Positions 7,791-16,388 are shown, counted from the stretch's first letter. The stretch: DNA of 64,000 nt from CBDBCU01 sp965203435 (GCA_965203435.1 CBDBCU010000004.1:1-64000); one strand, 5' to 3'. Translations and numbers: made by a program. Notes: generated from the letters alone by a model not told the origin.

Positions 7791-9356
7791 GTGAATGGAT
7801 TTAAGGCCGGCTCCGGGCGGCGGTTGACCGGTTGGCTGGCGGCGGCCGGGCTGCTAATGCTGTTGGCGGTCGTCGGTTGGGGCGGGTGCGCGGCGGTGTT
7901 TTATCCCGGCCGAGGGCTGGAGCCGGCGGCAACAGCCGCGCCAATACCGCCGCCGGTATTGCCGTCGAAGCCATCGGTGACGGCCGCGCCAATACCGCCG
8001 CCGGCTTTGCCAGCTGCGCCGCCAACTTTGGCCGCGCCGACCCGGCAGTCGTCCCGGCCGACCCGTCCCGAGGTACCGGCAGTTACACCGCCGGTTGTTG
8101 AGGTTGCTCCGGTGAGCGTAAATCGCATTGCATATATCGGCCCCTATGGGGATTTGTTCACCATCAATCCCGAGGGCACGGAACGGCGGCGGTTGACCGG
8201 CGGCGACCGGGATGCGGCGGAAATAGGCGGGCCGGCCGGCGCCTATCGGGCGCAGCGGCTGGAATTGTCGGAAAGCTGGGCTTGGCCCACCTGGTCGCCG
8301 GACGGGACGCGGCTGGCGGTCTCCCGGGTGCAGCGGGCTAACGACCGCTCTTTGCGGGTGTCGGCGCAAATCGTTGACGCGGCGGTGGGCCGGCGGCGGC
8401 TGGTCTATGAGAATGAAGTTCCGGCTTTGATTGCCGACGATGCGCCGCATTACCTTTACTGGTCGCCGGACGGGGAATATCTGTCTTTTCTGGCGGCGAC
8501 GCGGCAGGGACTGACCCTGTTTGTGGTCAACCCGGATACGGCCGAGGGAGCCATTGCCCTGGAACGGGGGGCGCCGCTGTATTACAGTTGGGGCGGCGAC
8601 GGGCAATCGCTAATCTGGCATTCCCGGGCGGCGGTCAAGCTGCTGCGGAAACCCTTTGCCGCGGATAACGCGCTGTCGCTGGTGGATGCCGTGGGCTTTC
8701 GGACGCCGGCTATGTCCCCGGACGGGCAGCGCTGGGCGGTATGGGTGGGCGGCCGGCAGAGTGGGACTTTGTATATCGGGGAAAGGGATAATCTGGGGAC
8801 GGCGCCGGCGGCAATCCTGTCGGCGGGGCCAACGGCGGCTTTTATGTGGTCGCCGGATGGTACGCAATTGGCCGTGGCCGACCAGTGGGGGGAATCGGGC
8901 GGCATTTTTGAGCGGCTGCACCTGGCGGCGGCCGATGGCAGCGGCGGAAAAGTCGTAGTGGAGGAGCCGCTGCTGGCCTTTTACTGGTCGCCGGACGGGG
9001 CGCGGCTGGCCTGGGTAGCGGTGGACGGCGCGGAGCCGGGTTTTACCTGGAAAGTGGCGGAAGTGGCGGCGATGGATGCGGCTGGCGGGCCGGTATCGGG
9101 GCGGGAGTTGCTGCGGTTTCAGCCCAGCAGCGCGGTTTTGACCAGTTTGACTTTCTTTGACCAGTATGCCTATTCCCATACGCCCTGGTCGCCGGACGGC
9201 ACGCAGTTGGTAGCGGTAGGCCAGCCGGGGCCGGCCGCAGAACGGCGCAACGGCGAGTCGGCCAGTGGCACGCGGGTCTATGTGCTGGATGCGGTGGGGG
9301 ATACGCCGCCGCGGGAAATAGCCGCCGGCGGGATGGCGTTCTGGTCGTGGAATTAG
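7791..9356 (+). CDS. Membrane-anchored TolB/WD40-like beta-propeller protein
   Basis: The 521-residue product has one N-terminal membrane segment (WLAAAGLLMLLAVVGWGG), a Pro/Ala-rich linker with repeated IPPP blocks at ~45-100, and then repeated propeller blades with the TolB-like WSPDG motif (WPTWSPDGTRLAV, YWSPDGEYL, MWSPDGTQLAV, WSPDGARL, WSPDGTQLVAV). Such extracytoplasmic propellers serve as binding scaffolds or sensors; no catalytic residue can be named. The GTG at 7791 is chosen because GGGGGC precedes it. It lies downstream of the strong terminator and so starts a new transcription unit with hicBA and the lipoprotein gene. Confidence 0.75.
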   Translation: MNGFKAGSGRRLTGWLAAAGLLMLLAVVGWGGCAAVFYPGRGLEPAATAAPIPPPVLPSKPSVTAAPIPPPALPAAPPTLAAPTRQSSRPTRPEVPAVTPPVVEVAPVSVNRIAYIGPYGDLFTINPEGTERRRLTGGDRDAAEIGGPAGAYRAQRLELSESWAWPTWSPDGTRLAVSRVQRANDRSLRVSAQIVDAAVGRRRLVYENEVPALIADDAPHYLYWSPDGEYLSFLAATRQGLTLFVVNPDTAEGAIALERGAPLYYSWGGDGQSLIWHSRAAVKLLRKPFAADNALSLVDAVGFRTPAMSPDGQRWAVWVGGRQSGTLYIGERDNLGTAPAAILSAGPTAAFMWSPDGTQLAVADQWGESGGIFERLHLAAADGSGGKVVVEEPLLAFYWSPDGARLAWVAVDGAEPGFTWKVAEVAAMDAAGGPVSGRELLRFQPSSAVLTSLTFFDQYAYSHTPWSPDGTQLVAVGQPGPAAERRNGESASGTRVYVLDAVGDTPPREIAAGGMAFWSWN

Positions 9357-9424
9357 GGGGACAACGGCCGCTGTCGCCGGCGGGGTGCGGTCGAGGAAAT
9401 AAGCAAAGGAGGCCAAAGGCAAGG

Positions 9425-9646
9425 ATGACCAAGCAGTTGACGGCGATTATCGAGCGGGAGGGGGATGGCTATGTAGCCCTCTGCCCGGAGTTGGATATTG
9501 CCAGCCAGGGAGAGTCGGTAGCGGCGGCGCGGGCCAACTTGCAGGAGGCATTGGAGCTGTTTTTCGAGACGGCAACCGCCGCTGAAGTCGAGCAGCGGCT
9601 GCGGGGAGAAGTGTATATAACCCAGGTGGAGGTGGCCGTTGGCTAG
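9425..9646 (+). CDS. hicB: HicB family antitoxin
   Basis: This 73-residue protein (LTAIIEREGDGYVALCPELD, then ASQGESVAAARANLQEALEL) is a typical partial-RNase-H-fold HicB antitoxin that neutralises HicA. It lacks an extra C-terminal ribbon-helix-helix domain, so autoregulation by this protein alone is uncertain. It precedes the toxin and overlaps it by 8 bases, the reverse of the classical hicA-hicB order but common in this protein class. GGAGG lies upstream of the ATG. Confidence 0.88.
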   Translation: MTKQLTAIIEREGDGYVALCPELDIASQGESVAAARANLQEALELFFETATAAEVEQRLRGEVYITQVEVAVG

Positions 9647-9860
9647 GTTGCGGACGCTGTCGGGGCGGCAGGTCTGCGGCATACTGGCCGAGCAGGGCTT
9701 TACCGAGGTGCGGCGGCGGGGCAGCCATATAATAATGCAGCGCGGCGCGGCCGGCGGCGGCTCTACTACGGTTCCGGTTCCGGATCATCGAGAACTTCGG
9801 ATCGGAACCTTGCTGTCCATCATTCGGCAATCGGGCTTGCCGCGAGCGTTGTTCGAGTAA
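9639..9860 (+). CDS. hicA: HicA family mRNA interferase toxin
   Basis: The 73-residue protein has the HicA double-stranded RNA-binding-like fold: SGRQVCGILAEQGF, then RRRGSHIIMQR carrying the catalytic histidine in GSH, then VPDHRELRIGTLLSIIRQ. HicA toxins cleave mRNA independently of the ribosome. The start is a TTG inside the end of hicB, which couples toxin synthesis to translation of its antitoxin. All landmarks are intact, so the pair is likely functional. Confidence 0.88.
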   Translation: MARLRTLSGRQVCGILAEQGFTEVRRRGSHIIMQRGAAGGGSTTVPVPDHRELRIGTLLSIIRQSGLPRALFE

Positions 9861-9872
9861 GGGTTAAGGGGA

Positions 9873-10598
9873 ATGACCAAGCTATTACCCGGGTTGCTGT
9901 TGCTGCTGCTGGCGGCCTGCGCCGGGCCGGCGGCTACGGCTACCCCGGAACCGACGCCAACGCCGGTTCCCGATCCGGCGGCGATTTTGGCGCGGGCGGC
10001 CGAGTGGGTAGCGGCGGCGGAATCCTTGGGGTTTGTCCTGGAACACCCGACGGGCAGTACCGAATTGTCCCCCGGCTTGCGGCTAATCCGGGCCGAGGGG
10101 GCGGCTAATACCCCGGATCGATTCCGTCTATCCCTGGAGTTGGAATCGTCCGGGTCTTTTCTGGAACTGGAAGTTATTGTCATCGGCGAGGCGGCGTGGA
10201 TGACTAACCTGTTCAGTGGGGAGTGGGAATCGGTTCCGGCGGCGGCGTTGCCGGTGCGGTGGGATCAGGCCGGGGCGGTTTTTGCGGCGGCCATTGCCGC
10301 CGTGGAATCGCCGCAATTGGCCGGGGCAGAACCGGTAGAGGATTCAGATGGCGGCTATGCGGCTTGGGTAATCCGGGGGATGCTGCCGGGGACGGCATTG
10401 GCGGCAGCCCTGCCGGGAACGCTGGACGAGGCATCCGTTCCGGTGACGGTATGGGCGGATCAGGCCGAGCGGCGGTTGCCGCGGTTGCAGCTGGAGGGGC
10501 CATTAGTGGCCGGGGATTTGCCGGAAGTGTCCCGGGTGTTGACTTTGACCGCCTTGCAGCCGCCGGCAGAAATTGCGGCGCCGGCCGGGGGCGGGTAG
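9873..10598 (+). CDS. LppX/LprAFG-like lipoprotein (lipid carrier candidate)
   Basis: The 241-residue precursor has a lipoprotein signal peptide (LLLLLLAACAG, lipobox Cys at ~16) and a Thr/Pro-rich linker. The rest resembles the LolA-like fold of the mycobacterial LppX_LprAFG family (repeated pattern RLSLELESSG, GEAAWMTNLFSGEWE, VTVWADQAERRLPRLQL). LprG in mycobacteria binds triacylated lipids and works with the adjacent MFS protein P55/Rv1410. Here the next gene, 12 bases away, is likewise a 14-helix MFS protein, so a joint role in moving lipid out of the membrane is a reasonable inference. Confidence 0.72.
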   Translation: MTKLLPGLLLLLLAACAGPAATATPEPTPTPVPDPAAILARAAEWVAAAESLGFVLEHPTGSTELSPGLRLIRAEGAANTPDRFRLSLELESSGSFLELEVIVIGEAAWMTNLFSGEWESVPAAALPVRWDQAGAVFAAAIAAVESPQLAGAEPVEDSDGGYAAWVIRGMLPGTALAAALPGTLDEASVPVTVWADQAERRLPRLQLEGPLVAGDLPEVSRVLTLTALQPPAEIAAPAGGG

Positions 10599-10610
10599 GT
10601 TTTGGGGTAG

Positions 10611-12170
10611 ATGGGCAACGAGTCCCGAGCGGCCGGGTTTATAATAGTCCCATCCGGTCATCCTTATTCTATTATCCAGCGCTTTCTGCGGTTTATGTTT
10701 GCTTTCGGGGCGGGACGTCCGGCGCCGGCGTCCGTAGTTCTGGCGGTTATTGGATTGGGGGCTTTTTTTACGGCCCTGGATCAGACGGTGGTGGTTACTG
10801 TGTTGCCGGCGGTGATGCGGGATTTGCGGATTCCCATTGGCGAGCTGGATCGGGTTTCGTGGGTGGTGACGGCGTATCTGCTGGGCTACACCGCCTTTAT
10901 GCCCATCCTCGGGCGTTTGGGGGATGTGTACGGGTATCCCCGGATTTATCTGGCCGCGCTGGGCGTGTTTTGCGGCGGCAGCGTCCTGGTGGCCTTGGCC
11001 GGCAGCCTGGAAGGGATGATTGCGGCGCGGGTAGTGCAAGCCATCGGCGGGGCGGCGGCGGTGCCTATCGGAATGGCCGTAGCGGTTTCCGTCCTGCCGC
11101 CGGAGCGGCGGGGCTTGGCCCTGGGTCTGGTCGGCGGGGCGGCCGAGGCCGGGTCGATGCTGGGGCCGGCCTACGGCGGGGCCATCGTGGAACTGGCAAA
11201 CTGGCGCTGGCTGTTCTGGCTGAACCTGCCGCAGGCGGCGCTATTGCTGCCGGGCTTGCTGTGGATGTCCAATCGGCGCGACCGGGCGGCCCGGATGGAT
11301 TATGGCGGCGGCGTGCTGCTGGCGGCGGCGTTGCTGGTCTTGTCGGTAGCCCTATCCCGGCCGGGGCTGTTCACTTTAGAATCGGCATTGCCCTTTATCC
11401 TGCTGGGCGGCGGTCTGCTGCTGGCGGCGGCCTTGGCGTTCCGGGAAGGGCGGACGGAGCAGCCCTTGCTGCGGCCGGCCTGGTTCCGCTCCCGAGCCTT
11501 TGTAGCGGCCAATTTGACGCAGCTGCTGGTGGGCGTAGCGCTGATTATTGCCCTGGTTACAACGCCGCTGCTGGCTAATACGGTGATGGGCAAAGACCCG
11601 CTGACCGGGGCCCTGTGGCTGCTGCGGTTGACGGCGGCGATACCGGTGGGGGCGATAGTCGGCGGGCTGCTACTGGGACGATGGGGGGCGCGGCCGATAA
11701 CGATAGCCGGGCTGTTGCTGATCGCCGGCGGGCTGTATTTGGTCAGCGGCTGGGGATTGGCTATAGCAGAGCCGCACTTGACGCTGCACCTGGCGGCGGC
11801 CGGATTGGGCTTTGGCTTGGTGATTGCGCCACTGACGGCGCAGGCCCTGGGCGCGGTGGCGGCGGATTATCGGGGGACGGCGGCGGCGCTGGTGGTGGTG
11901 GCGCGGCTGCTGGGGATGACCCTGGGCTTGGCGGCGCTGGCGGCTTGGGGGATTACCGAGTTTCAATCGCTGACGGCGGATTTATCACTGCCGCTGCCTA
12001 TGCCGGGAGAGACGGCGGCGGCGCAAGCGACGCGGCTGGCGGCCTATGCGGCGGCGGCGCAGCAGGCCGGGTTGACGGTGTTTCAAGGGTTTTTCCGGGC
12101 CGGGGCGGTAGTGGCATTGCTGGCGGTAATTCCGGCGTTGGGGATGGGGCGGGAGGCAAGGGCGGGGTGA
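10611..12170 (+). CDS. DHA2-type 14-TM MFS transporter
   Basis: The 519-residue protein has ~14 hydrophobic helices. It shows the DHA2 landmarks: LDQTVVVTVLPAV in helix 1, GRLGDVYGYPRIY (loop 2-3 motif A), a motif C-like GPAYGGAIVE, and RWLFWLNLP. DHA2 proteins are proton-driven exporters of drugs or, in the Rv1410/P55 subgroup, lipids. Placement directly after an LprG-like lipoprotein favours the lipid-export reading over drug efflux. The first ATG at 10611 gives a ~35-residue N-terminal extension before helix 1; a later ATG near 10695 is possible. Confidence 0.85.
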   Translation: MGNESRAAGFIIVPSGHPYSIIQRFLRFMFAFGAGRPAPASVVLAVIGLGAFFTALDQTVVVTVLPAVMRDLRIPIGELDRVSWVVTAYLLGYTAFMPILGRLGDVYGYPRIYLAALGVFCGGSVLVALAGSLEGMIAARVVQAIGGAAAVPIGMAVAVSVLPPERRGLALGLVGGAAEAGSMLGPAYGGAIVELANWRWLFWLNLPQAALLLPGLLWMSNRRDRAARMDYGGGVLLAAALLVLSVALSRPGLFTLESALPFILLGGGLLLAAALAFREGRTEQPLLRPAWFRSRAFVAANLTQLLVGVALIIALVTTPLLANTVMGKDPLTGALWLLRLTAAIPVGAIVGGLLLGRWGARPITIAGLLLIAGGLYLVSGWGLAIAEPHLTLHLAAAGLGFGLVIAPLTAQALGAVAADYRGTAAALVVVARLLGMTLGLAALAAWGITEFQSLTADLSLPLPMPGETAAAQATRLAAYAAAAQQAGLTVFQGFFRAGAVVALLAVIPALGMGREARAG

Positions 12171-12196
12171 CCATTCAACAAGTTCAGGATGAGCGG
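12171..12196. repeat. REP-type palindrome copy
   Basis: CATTCAACAAGTTCAGGATGAGCGG directly follows the MFS stop codon and lies between two convergent genes, where it could form a small hairpin. Confidence 0.7.
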
Positions 12197-12203
12197 GGGA
12201 GAA

Positions 12204-12941
12204 TTAAAGCAGGGTGGGAGCAGTAGCGGGGTCGGCCGCCGCCGTTGCCGGGGTGTCCATAACATAGCGGAAACATTTTTCCAGGGTTTTCAGGCCAATC
12301 CCCGGGGCCGAGGCCAGTTGGCTGAGGGAATTGATGTCGTTAGGGTCCTCCAGGGTAGCGCAGACTTTACGGAACAAGTCAATCCGCAGACCCATAGCTT
12401 TAGCCATAGTTTTGTCGTCGGGCCGTTCATCGTGGCGGAGCATCCGGCTGCGGAACTCCAGATACAGGTCGTCAATGGCCTTGGGGTCGTAGCGGTAGAT
12501 TTCGACCGGGATGTCGCATTGGGACAGGTAGCGCTGCATTACCGCCAGGGATTCCTCCTCAGGGATCCCGCCGTTGGTAGCGCCCAACAGGGGGAAAGCG
12601 ATGGACTGAATGCCTTTTCCCTGGTAGGTGGCGAGGAACTTTTCCAGTCCGGCCGTCAAATACTCGACTTTGGAAGGATATTTCCAATGGCGCTTGGTGG
12701 GAAAGTTCAGCGTCCACCGCTGTTCCCGGGCCTCATCCGGCGGCTTGTAAAGCCACAGGCTGCCGATGTTGATGCGTCCGGCCCGGCAATGCTCGACATA
12801 GCGGTCGAACATTTCCGGGAGACGGAGCTTGAACTCCAGGGCGATGCCGGCCCCCATCACGCCGTCGCAGTTGACGGTGTTGACCAGGGTCTGGCCCTGG
12901 CTAGCAAAGATGTTGCCGGTGATGATGGTGGGGTTAGGCAT
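12204..12941 (-). CDS. DarG-like macro-domain protein with helix-hairpin-helix tail
   Basis: The 245-residue protein opens with a macro domain of the DarG type: GNIFASQGQTLVNTVNCDG, VMGAGIALEFKLRLPEM, NFPTKRHWKYPSK and PLLGATNGG. DarG macro domains remove ADP-ribose placed on DNA by the toxin DarT. No DarT is adjacent. The last ~70 residues contain a helix-hairpin-helix-like SAPGIGLKTLEK that could bind DNA. The start at 12941 is chosen because AAGGA lies 6 bases upstream and the macro fold begins there; the frame is open further upstream with a CxxC-bearing stretch. ADP-ribosyl hydrolase activity is inferred from the family. Confidence 0.78.
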   Translation of the reverse strand: MPNPTIITGNIFASQGQTLVNTVNCDGVMGAGIALEFKLRLPEMFDRYVEHCRAGRINIGSLWLYKPPDEAREQRWTLNFPTKRHWKYPSKVEYLTAGLEKFLATYQGKGIQSIAFPLLGATNGGIPEEESLAVMQRYLSQCDIPVEIYRYDPKAIDDLYLEFRSRMLRHDERPDDKTMAKAMGLRIDLFRKVCATLEDPNDINSLSQLASAPGIGLKTLEKCFRYVMDTPATAAADPATAPTLL

Positions 12942-13118
12942 AGAACATCCTTGCTGTCCCTTGCGGATGGAACCTTTGCGATACGGGAAATCAATTTTGC
13001 ATTGCCGGCAGTCCCGGGCAGTCATTTCCATAAGAAAATGATAGCATATTCGTACCGGGGCGAATAGGGGCAAGTACGCTCTACCCCCCCAACCCAACCA
13101 TCAACAGGAGGCGCGGTT

Positions 13119-13541
13119 ATGGAGTTTGCCGAGATAAAACCTTTTCTGGCGGAGAATCACCGGGCGGTGGTACAAACCATGCAGCCCAACGGGGCGGTGC
13201 AGGCCAGCGTGGTGGTGTGCGGGGCTATGGGTGAGCAACTGGTCTTGGCCTCGGTTTATCCCCGGTCGCGGAAGGTGCGGAACTTGCGGCGCAATCCGCA
13301 AATCACCGTGCTGGCGGTGACCGCGGATTGGCGGCGCTATGTGGTGGTGGAGGGGCAAGCGGAATTGCGGGCGGCCGACAATGCCGATGCCGAGGAGCTG
13401 CGGCTCTTGCTGCGGGATATTTTCCGGGCGTGCAGCGGCCAGGAACACCCGGATTGGGACGAGTATGACCGGGCGATGGTGGCGCAGGAGGGGGTGGGCA
13501 TTCTGGTAACGCCGCAACGGGTTTATGGGAAGTTGCGGTAA
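13119..13541 (+). CDS. PPOX-class F420/FMN-dependent oxidoreductase
   Basis: The 140-residue protein has the split-barrel fold of the pyridoxamine-phosphate-oxidase-like superfamily: FLAENHRAVVQTMQPNG, then VYPRSRKVRNLRRNPQITV, then YVVVEGQAEL, and a C-terminal TPQRVYGKLR. This matches the small PPOX-class F420-dependent group common in Actinobacteria and Chloroflexota, which reduce diverse substrates. The cofactor (F420, FMN or haem degradation products) cannot be settled by eye. GGAGG lies 8-9 bases before the ATG. Confidence 0.8.
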   Translation: MEFAEIKPFLAENHRAVVQTMQPNGAVQASVVVCGAMGEQLVLASVYPRSRKVRNLRRNPQITVLAVTADWRRYVVVEGQAELRAADNADAEELRLLLRDIFRACSGQEHPDWDEYDRAMVAQEGVGILVTPQRVYGKLR

Positions 13542-13575
13542 GGTTGGGCGTGGCGGCGGCCGGCCTTAATTCCGG

Positions 13576-13649
13576 TTTATTCGGTAAAAGGGTATTCGTC
13601 CTTCAACAAGTTCAGGATGAGCGGTGCGAATACCTTTTAACCGAATAAA
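13576..13649. repeat. Nested hairpin: 23-nt arms around a REP copy
   Basis: Arms 13576-13598 and 13627-13649 (TTTATTCGGT...TATTCG) pair with few mismatches and enclose a 28-nt spacer that is a REP palindrome. The copy at 21154-21225 has the same size and layout but different outer arm sequence. Confidence 0.75.
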
Positions 13650-13677
13650 TCGGCAATCCCGGCGGCTATCCACCGGC

Positions 13678-14854
13678 TTAATCGGCGTCCAAGAGGGCAA
13701 AGATTTCCCGGGCCAGATATACCCGGTTGCGGCGCTGGCCGGTGGTTTCGTAGAGGATGCCGGCCTGCTGCAAGCGGTCGATAGTGCGCTGGGCCGTAAC
13801 CGGCGTTACCGCCAGGGTTTGGCACACATAGGCGGCAGTAACGGCCGGGGCGGCAAAGAGCAGGTCAATCAGCTGCAAGACCCTGGCCGGGGAACGGGCG
13901 GCTTGCAGCTGGTCGCGGTAATCCTGCCAGAGGGTCAGCAGTCGCTGGGCGCGGCGGACAGCATCCCGGGACTGGTCGGCTACCCCTTCCAGAAAGAAGT
14001 TTATCCAATCCAGCCAGGCTCCCTGCTGGCTGACCCGCAGCAGGCAGTCCATATATTCGCTGCGGTTCTTTTCCAGCCAGGCGCTGATATAGAGCAGGGG
14101 GCGGGACAGCTGCCGGCGGGCGCAAAGCAGCAACAGGAGCAGCAGACGCCCGACCCGTCCGTTGCCATCCTCGAAAGGGTGGATGGCCTCGAACTGGTAA
14201 TGAATCAGGGCTAACTGGACCAGAAAGGGCAAGGCGTTGGGACGGCTCAGGAAAGTCTCGAAATGACTCAAAGCCCAGCGCATACCGGCCACTGGCGGCG
14301 GGACATAGCGGGAATCGGCAAAGGACTGACCGGGCCGGCCAATGCGATTGGGGACTTCCCGAAAAGCGCCGGGCTGGCTCACTTGTCCCCGGTCATCGCG
14401 CATCAAACGTTCGTGCAGTTCCTGGATCAGCCGGAGATTGACCGGCGCGCCGGCGTCCAGCCGTTGCAGCCCGTATTCCAGGGCGTGGACATAGCCGATT
14501 ACCTCTTGCGCGTCGGGAGTAGGGGCTTGGGGCGAGGGGTTGACCTCAAAGAGCAACAACTGCTGCAAGGTGGTAACGGTGCCTTCGATACGGCTGGACG
14601 AGACCGCCTCCCGGCGGATAAAGGGGCCAATAAGCAGATGGGGATTGGGCAGCATTTGCCCAATGCCATTCAGTTCGCCCAGGGGCCCGGTTAGCCTCGG
14701 CCAAGCGGTTGGCGGTGGGGACATCCATAGTCAAAGCCGGCGGCAGCGGGTTGGGGACAAAAGCCAAGTAATCGTTGCCGTAGTTATCCCGCTCCGAGGT
14801 CAATTTCCCGGGGGAATCGGCGGTGAAATCATCCGCGCGCAACTTTTGCTCCAC
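13678..14854 (-). pseudogene. Fic-family AMP-transferase-like gene with one frameshift
   Basis: The main frame (13678-14724) carries the Fic catalytic loop HPFEDGNGRVGR, the inhibitory-helix motif SSRIEGT and a C-terminal winged-helix region (VCQTLAVTPVTAQRTIDRL). The usual family N-terminus (LRADDFT...YLAFVPNPLPP...RLAEANRA) lies in a different frame reaching to ~14854. The two join if one C is removed from a run of four (14682-14685, GGGG on the plus strand), restoring RLAEANRALGEL. The gene is thus interrupted by a single-base insertion, or the base is an assembly error. Fic proteins transfer AMP to hydroxyl groups of proteins; the intact motif implies recent loss. The start is a GTG or TTG near 14840-14854. 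Confidence 0.8.
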
Positions 14855-14856
14855 TC

Positions 14857-14921
14857 CTTATGATCATTAAGTATCGTAAGAATTTTGCTTATGATAGTTT
14901 TTGGCAAAAACTATCGTAAGC
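14857..14921. promoter_or_regulatory. Two operator-like dyads upstream of the Fic gene
   Basis: Dyad one (14887-14921) is GCTTATGATAGTTTTT with AAAAACTATCGTAAGC, one mismatch, 3-base spacer. Dyad two (14857-14880) is CTTATGAT-N8-ATCGTAAG. Both share half-sites CTTATGAT/ATCGTAAG. Dyad two overlaps the Fic ribosome site. The Fic protein's own winged-helix end suggests autoregulation; that is an inference. Confidence 0.65.
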
Positions 14922-14929
14922 ATAACCGG

Positions 14930-15922
14930 TTACACCGCCATCATCAGCGCCGCGTCGGCGAGGCAGACCAGTTCGCCGCGTTGGTTGATGCCTTTTACCC
15001 GGCATTCGACCAAGCCTTGCCTATCCTCGACCCGCTTGGCGTTGATTTCGCCGCCGAAGGTTACGGCATCGCCGGCGCGGAAAGGGGTTATGGCCCGCAT
15101 CAGCAGGCGGCCGCCATTATAAAAAGCGCTGAGCGGAAAGGATTGTTCCAGCATCTGATCCACATAGGACATCGTAGCCGGGCCGGCGTTGACCAAGCCG
15201 CCAAAGATATTCTGGCGGGCAAACTCCGGGTCGTTGTGGATGTTGCTGGGACTGGGCGCGCCAGCCAGGCGGAAATCGCTTTTGCGGTTGATGATTTCCT
15301 GGCTTTCGGTAATGGTCAGTTCCGCCAGAGGATCGCCCACCGAGAGGGCGGCAAAGGTCAAGGGCGCGGGAGGTGCCGGCGTTGACGGCGCCACCAGCGC
15401 GGCCGCCGCCGGGATGTCGGCGGGAGTTTCCGGCGGCGTTGCCCGCTGGCCTTGGGCATACTCGAAAATGCAGGTGTAGTCGTATTGGCCGACCGGCTCG
15501 CCGCGCTGGTTTTCCGCCGCAATGCGGAAAGTTACGAACTTGCTGCCGCGCCGTTCATACTTTTCCAGCACCCGGCCCACGGCGGTGATGGTGTCGCCGG
15601 CAAAGGCAGGCCGAAACCATTGGGCCGCGCATTTGGCAAAGGGGGTCTGGCGGCGGGCGGTCTGGGACTGCTCCAAGGCGACAAAGCCGTTGTGGGCGGC
15701 GATTTCGGCCCGCAGCAGGGGGGCGTAGGACAAGGCCATCGTGGGCATTGCCGCCAGTCGGCCGCCGTATTCGGGACCGCCGCCCTCCGGCCGGTAGCGG
15801 GCATCCGGGTTCTGGGCCAAGGCGGCGTATTCGGCAATGTTCTGCGGCGTGAGGGTCACCACGGTGGGCGGGCCGGCTTGGCCCGGTTGTACGGTGTCAA
15901 AGTCCCACAGGTTTTCAGTCAT
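14930..15922 (-). CDS. Double-hotdog MaoC-like dehydratase
   Basis: The 330-residue protein has two hotdog halves joined by an Ala/Pro-rich linker (~190-205). The N-terminal half (MPTMALSYAPLL, AQWFRPAFAGDTITAVGRV) is the FAS1-like dehydratase or MaoC N-terminal domain. The C-terminal half has the hydratase signature SPSNIHNDPEFARQNIFGGL with the catalytic Asp/His pair of (R)-specific enoyl-CoA hydratases. It probably hydrates an enoyl-CoA. The ATG at 15922 was chosen because the domain begins within ~10 residues. Convergent or co-directional small enzymes downstream suggest a catabolic cluster. Confidence 0.8.
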   Translation of the reverse strand: MTENLWDFDTVQPGQAGPPTVVTLTPQNIAEYAALAQNPDARYRPEGGGPEYGGRLAAMPTMALSYAPLLRAEIAAHNGFVALEQSQTARRQTPFAKCAAQWFRPAFAGDTITAVGRVLEKYERRGSKFVTFRIAAENQRGEPVGQYDYTCIFEYAQGQRATPPETPADIPAAAALVAPSTPAPPAPLTFAALSVGDPLAELTITESQEIINRKSDFRLAGAPSPSNIHNDPEFARQNIFGGLVNAGPATMSYVDQMLEQSFPLSAFYNGGRLLMRAITPFRAGDAVTFGGEINAKRVEDRQGLVECRVKGINQRGELVCLADAALMMAV

Positions 15923-15980
15923 TTGGCGTATCCTTGGCGGTTGGATTGGGGTTGCGTCCCCCGGCATTAGGCCAGGCGGA

Positions 15981-16376
15981 TTAGGCGGCCGGCTGCACCA
16001 GTTCAATCAGCACATCGTCCGGCCCTTCGATATAGGCCAGTTTCAGGCCGCCGGTTACTGCGGTCAAGGGCAGGACGGTGCGGATGCCGGCGGCGGTCAG
16101 GCGTTCCAGTTCGGCGGCCAAGTCGGTTACATGAAAGCCGAAATGCTCGAGACCGAGGCGGTTCAGTTCGGCGGCGGCGGGCCGGGGGTCGGAGCCGGGC
16201 GGCTGGGAGGATACATTGAGCCGGGTGGGGCCGCCGACTTCCATGCCGATGGTGATGGTGCCGGGCATAACTTCCCGCTCGGATACGATTTTGGCGTCAA
16301 AGTGCTTTTCGTACCAGGCGGCGGTGGCGTGGGGATCGGCGGAACGGATGTGGACATGGTTGATGGCGTAGGGCAT
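15981..16376 (-). CDS. VOC (glyoxalase/bleomycin-resistance) family protein
   Basis: This 131-residue protein has two beta-alpha-beta-beta-beta repeats. It begins AINHVHIRSADPHATAAWYEKHF (first metal-ligand His) and has HFGFHVTDLAAELERL and a closing EGPDDVLIELVQ supplying the glutamate. VOC proteins bind a divalent metal and act as isomerases, dioxygenases or resistance proteins; the reaction here is not deducible. It lies between the SnoaL-like and MaoC-like genes on the same strand with 12- and 58-base gaps. Confidence 0.85.
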   Translation of the reverse strand: MPYAINHVHIRSADPHATAAWYEKHFDAKIVSEREVMPGTITIGMEVGGPTRLNVSSQPPGSDPRPAAAELNRLGLEHFGFHVTDLAAELERLTAAGIRTVLPLTAVTGGLKLAYIEGPDDVLIELVQPAA

Positions 16377-16388
16377 TAGAGTAGCCTC

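Noticed and set aside
12942..13097. N-terminal extension of the macro-domain protein with a CxxC stretch
   Set aside because: No ribosome site supports the longer form, and a good one precedes the ATG at 12941; a small zinc-binding extension cannot be fully excluded.
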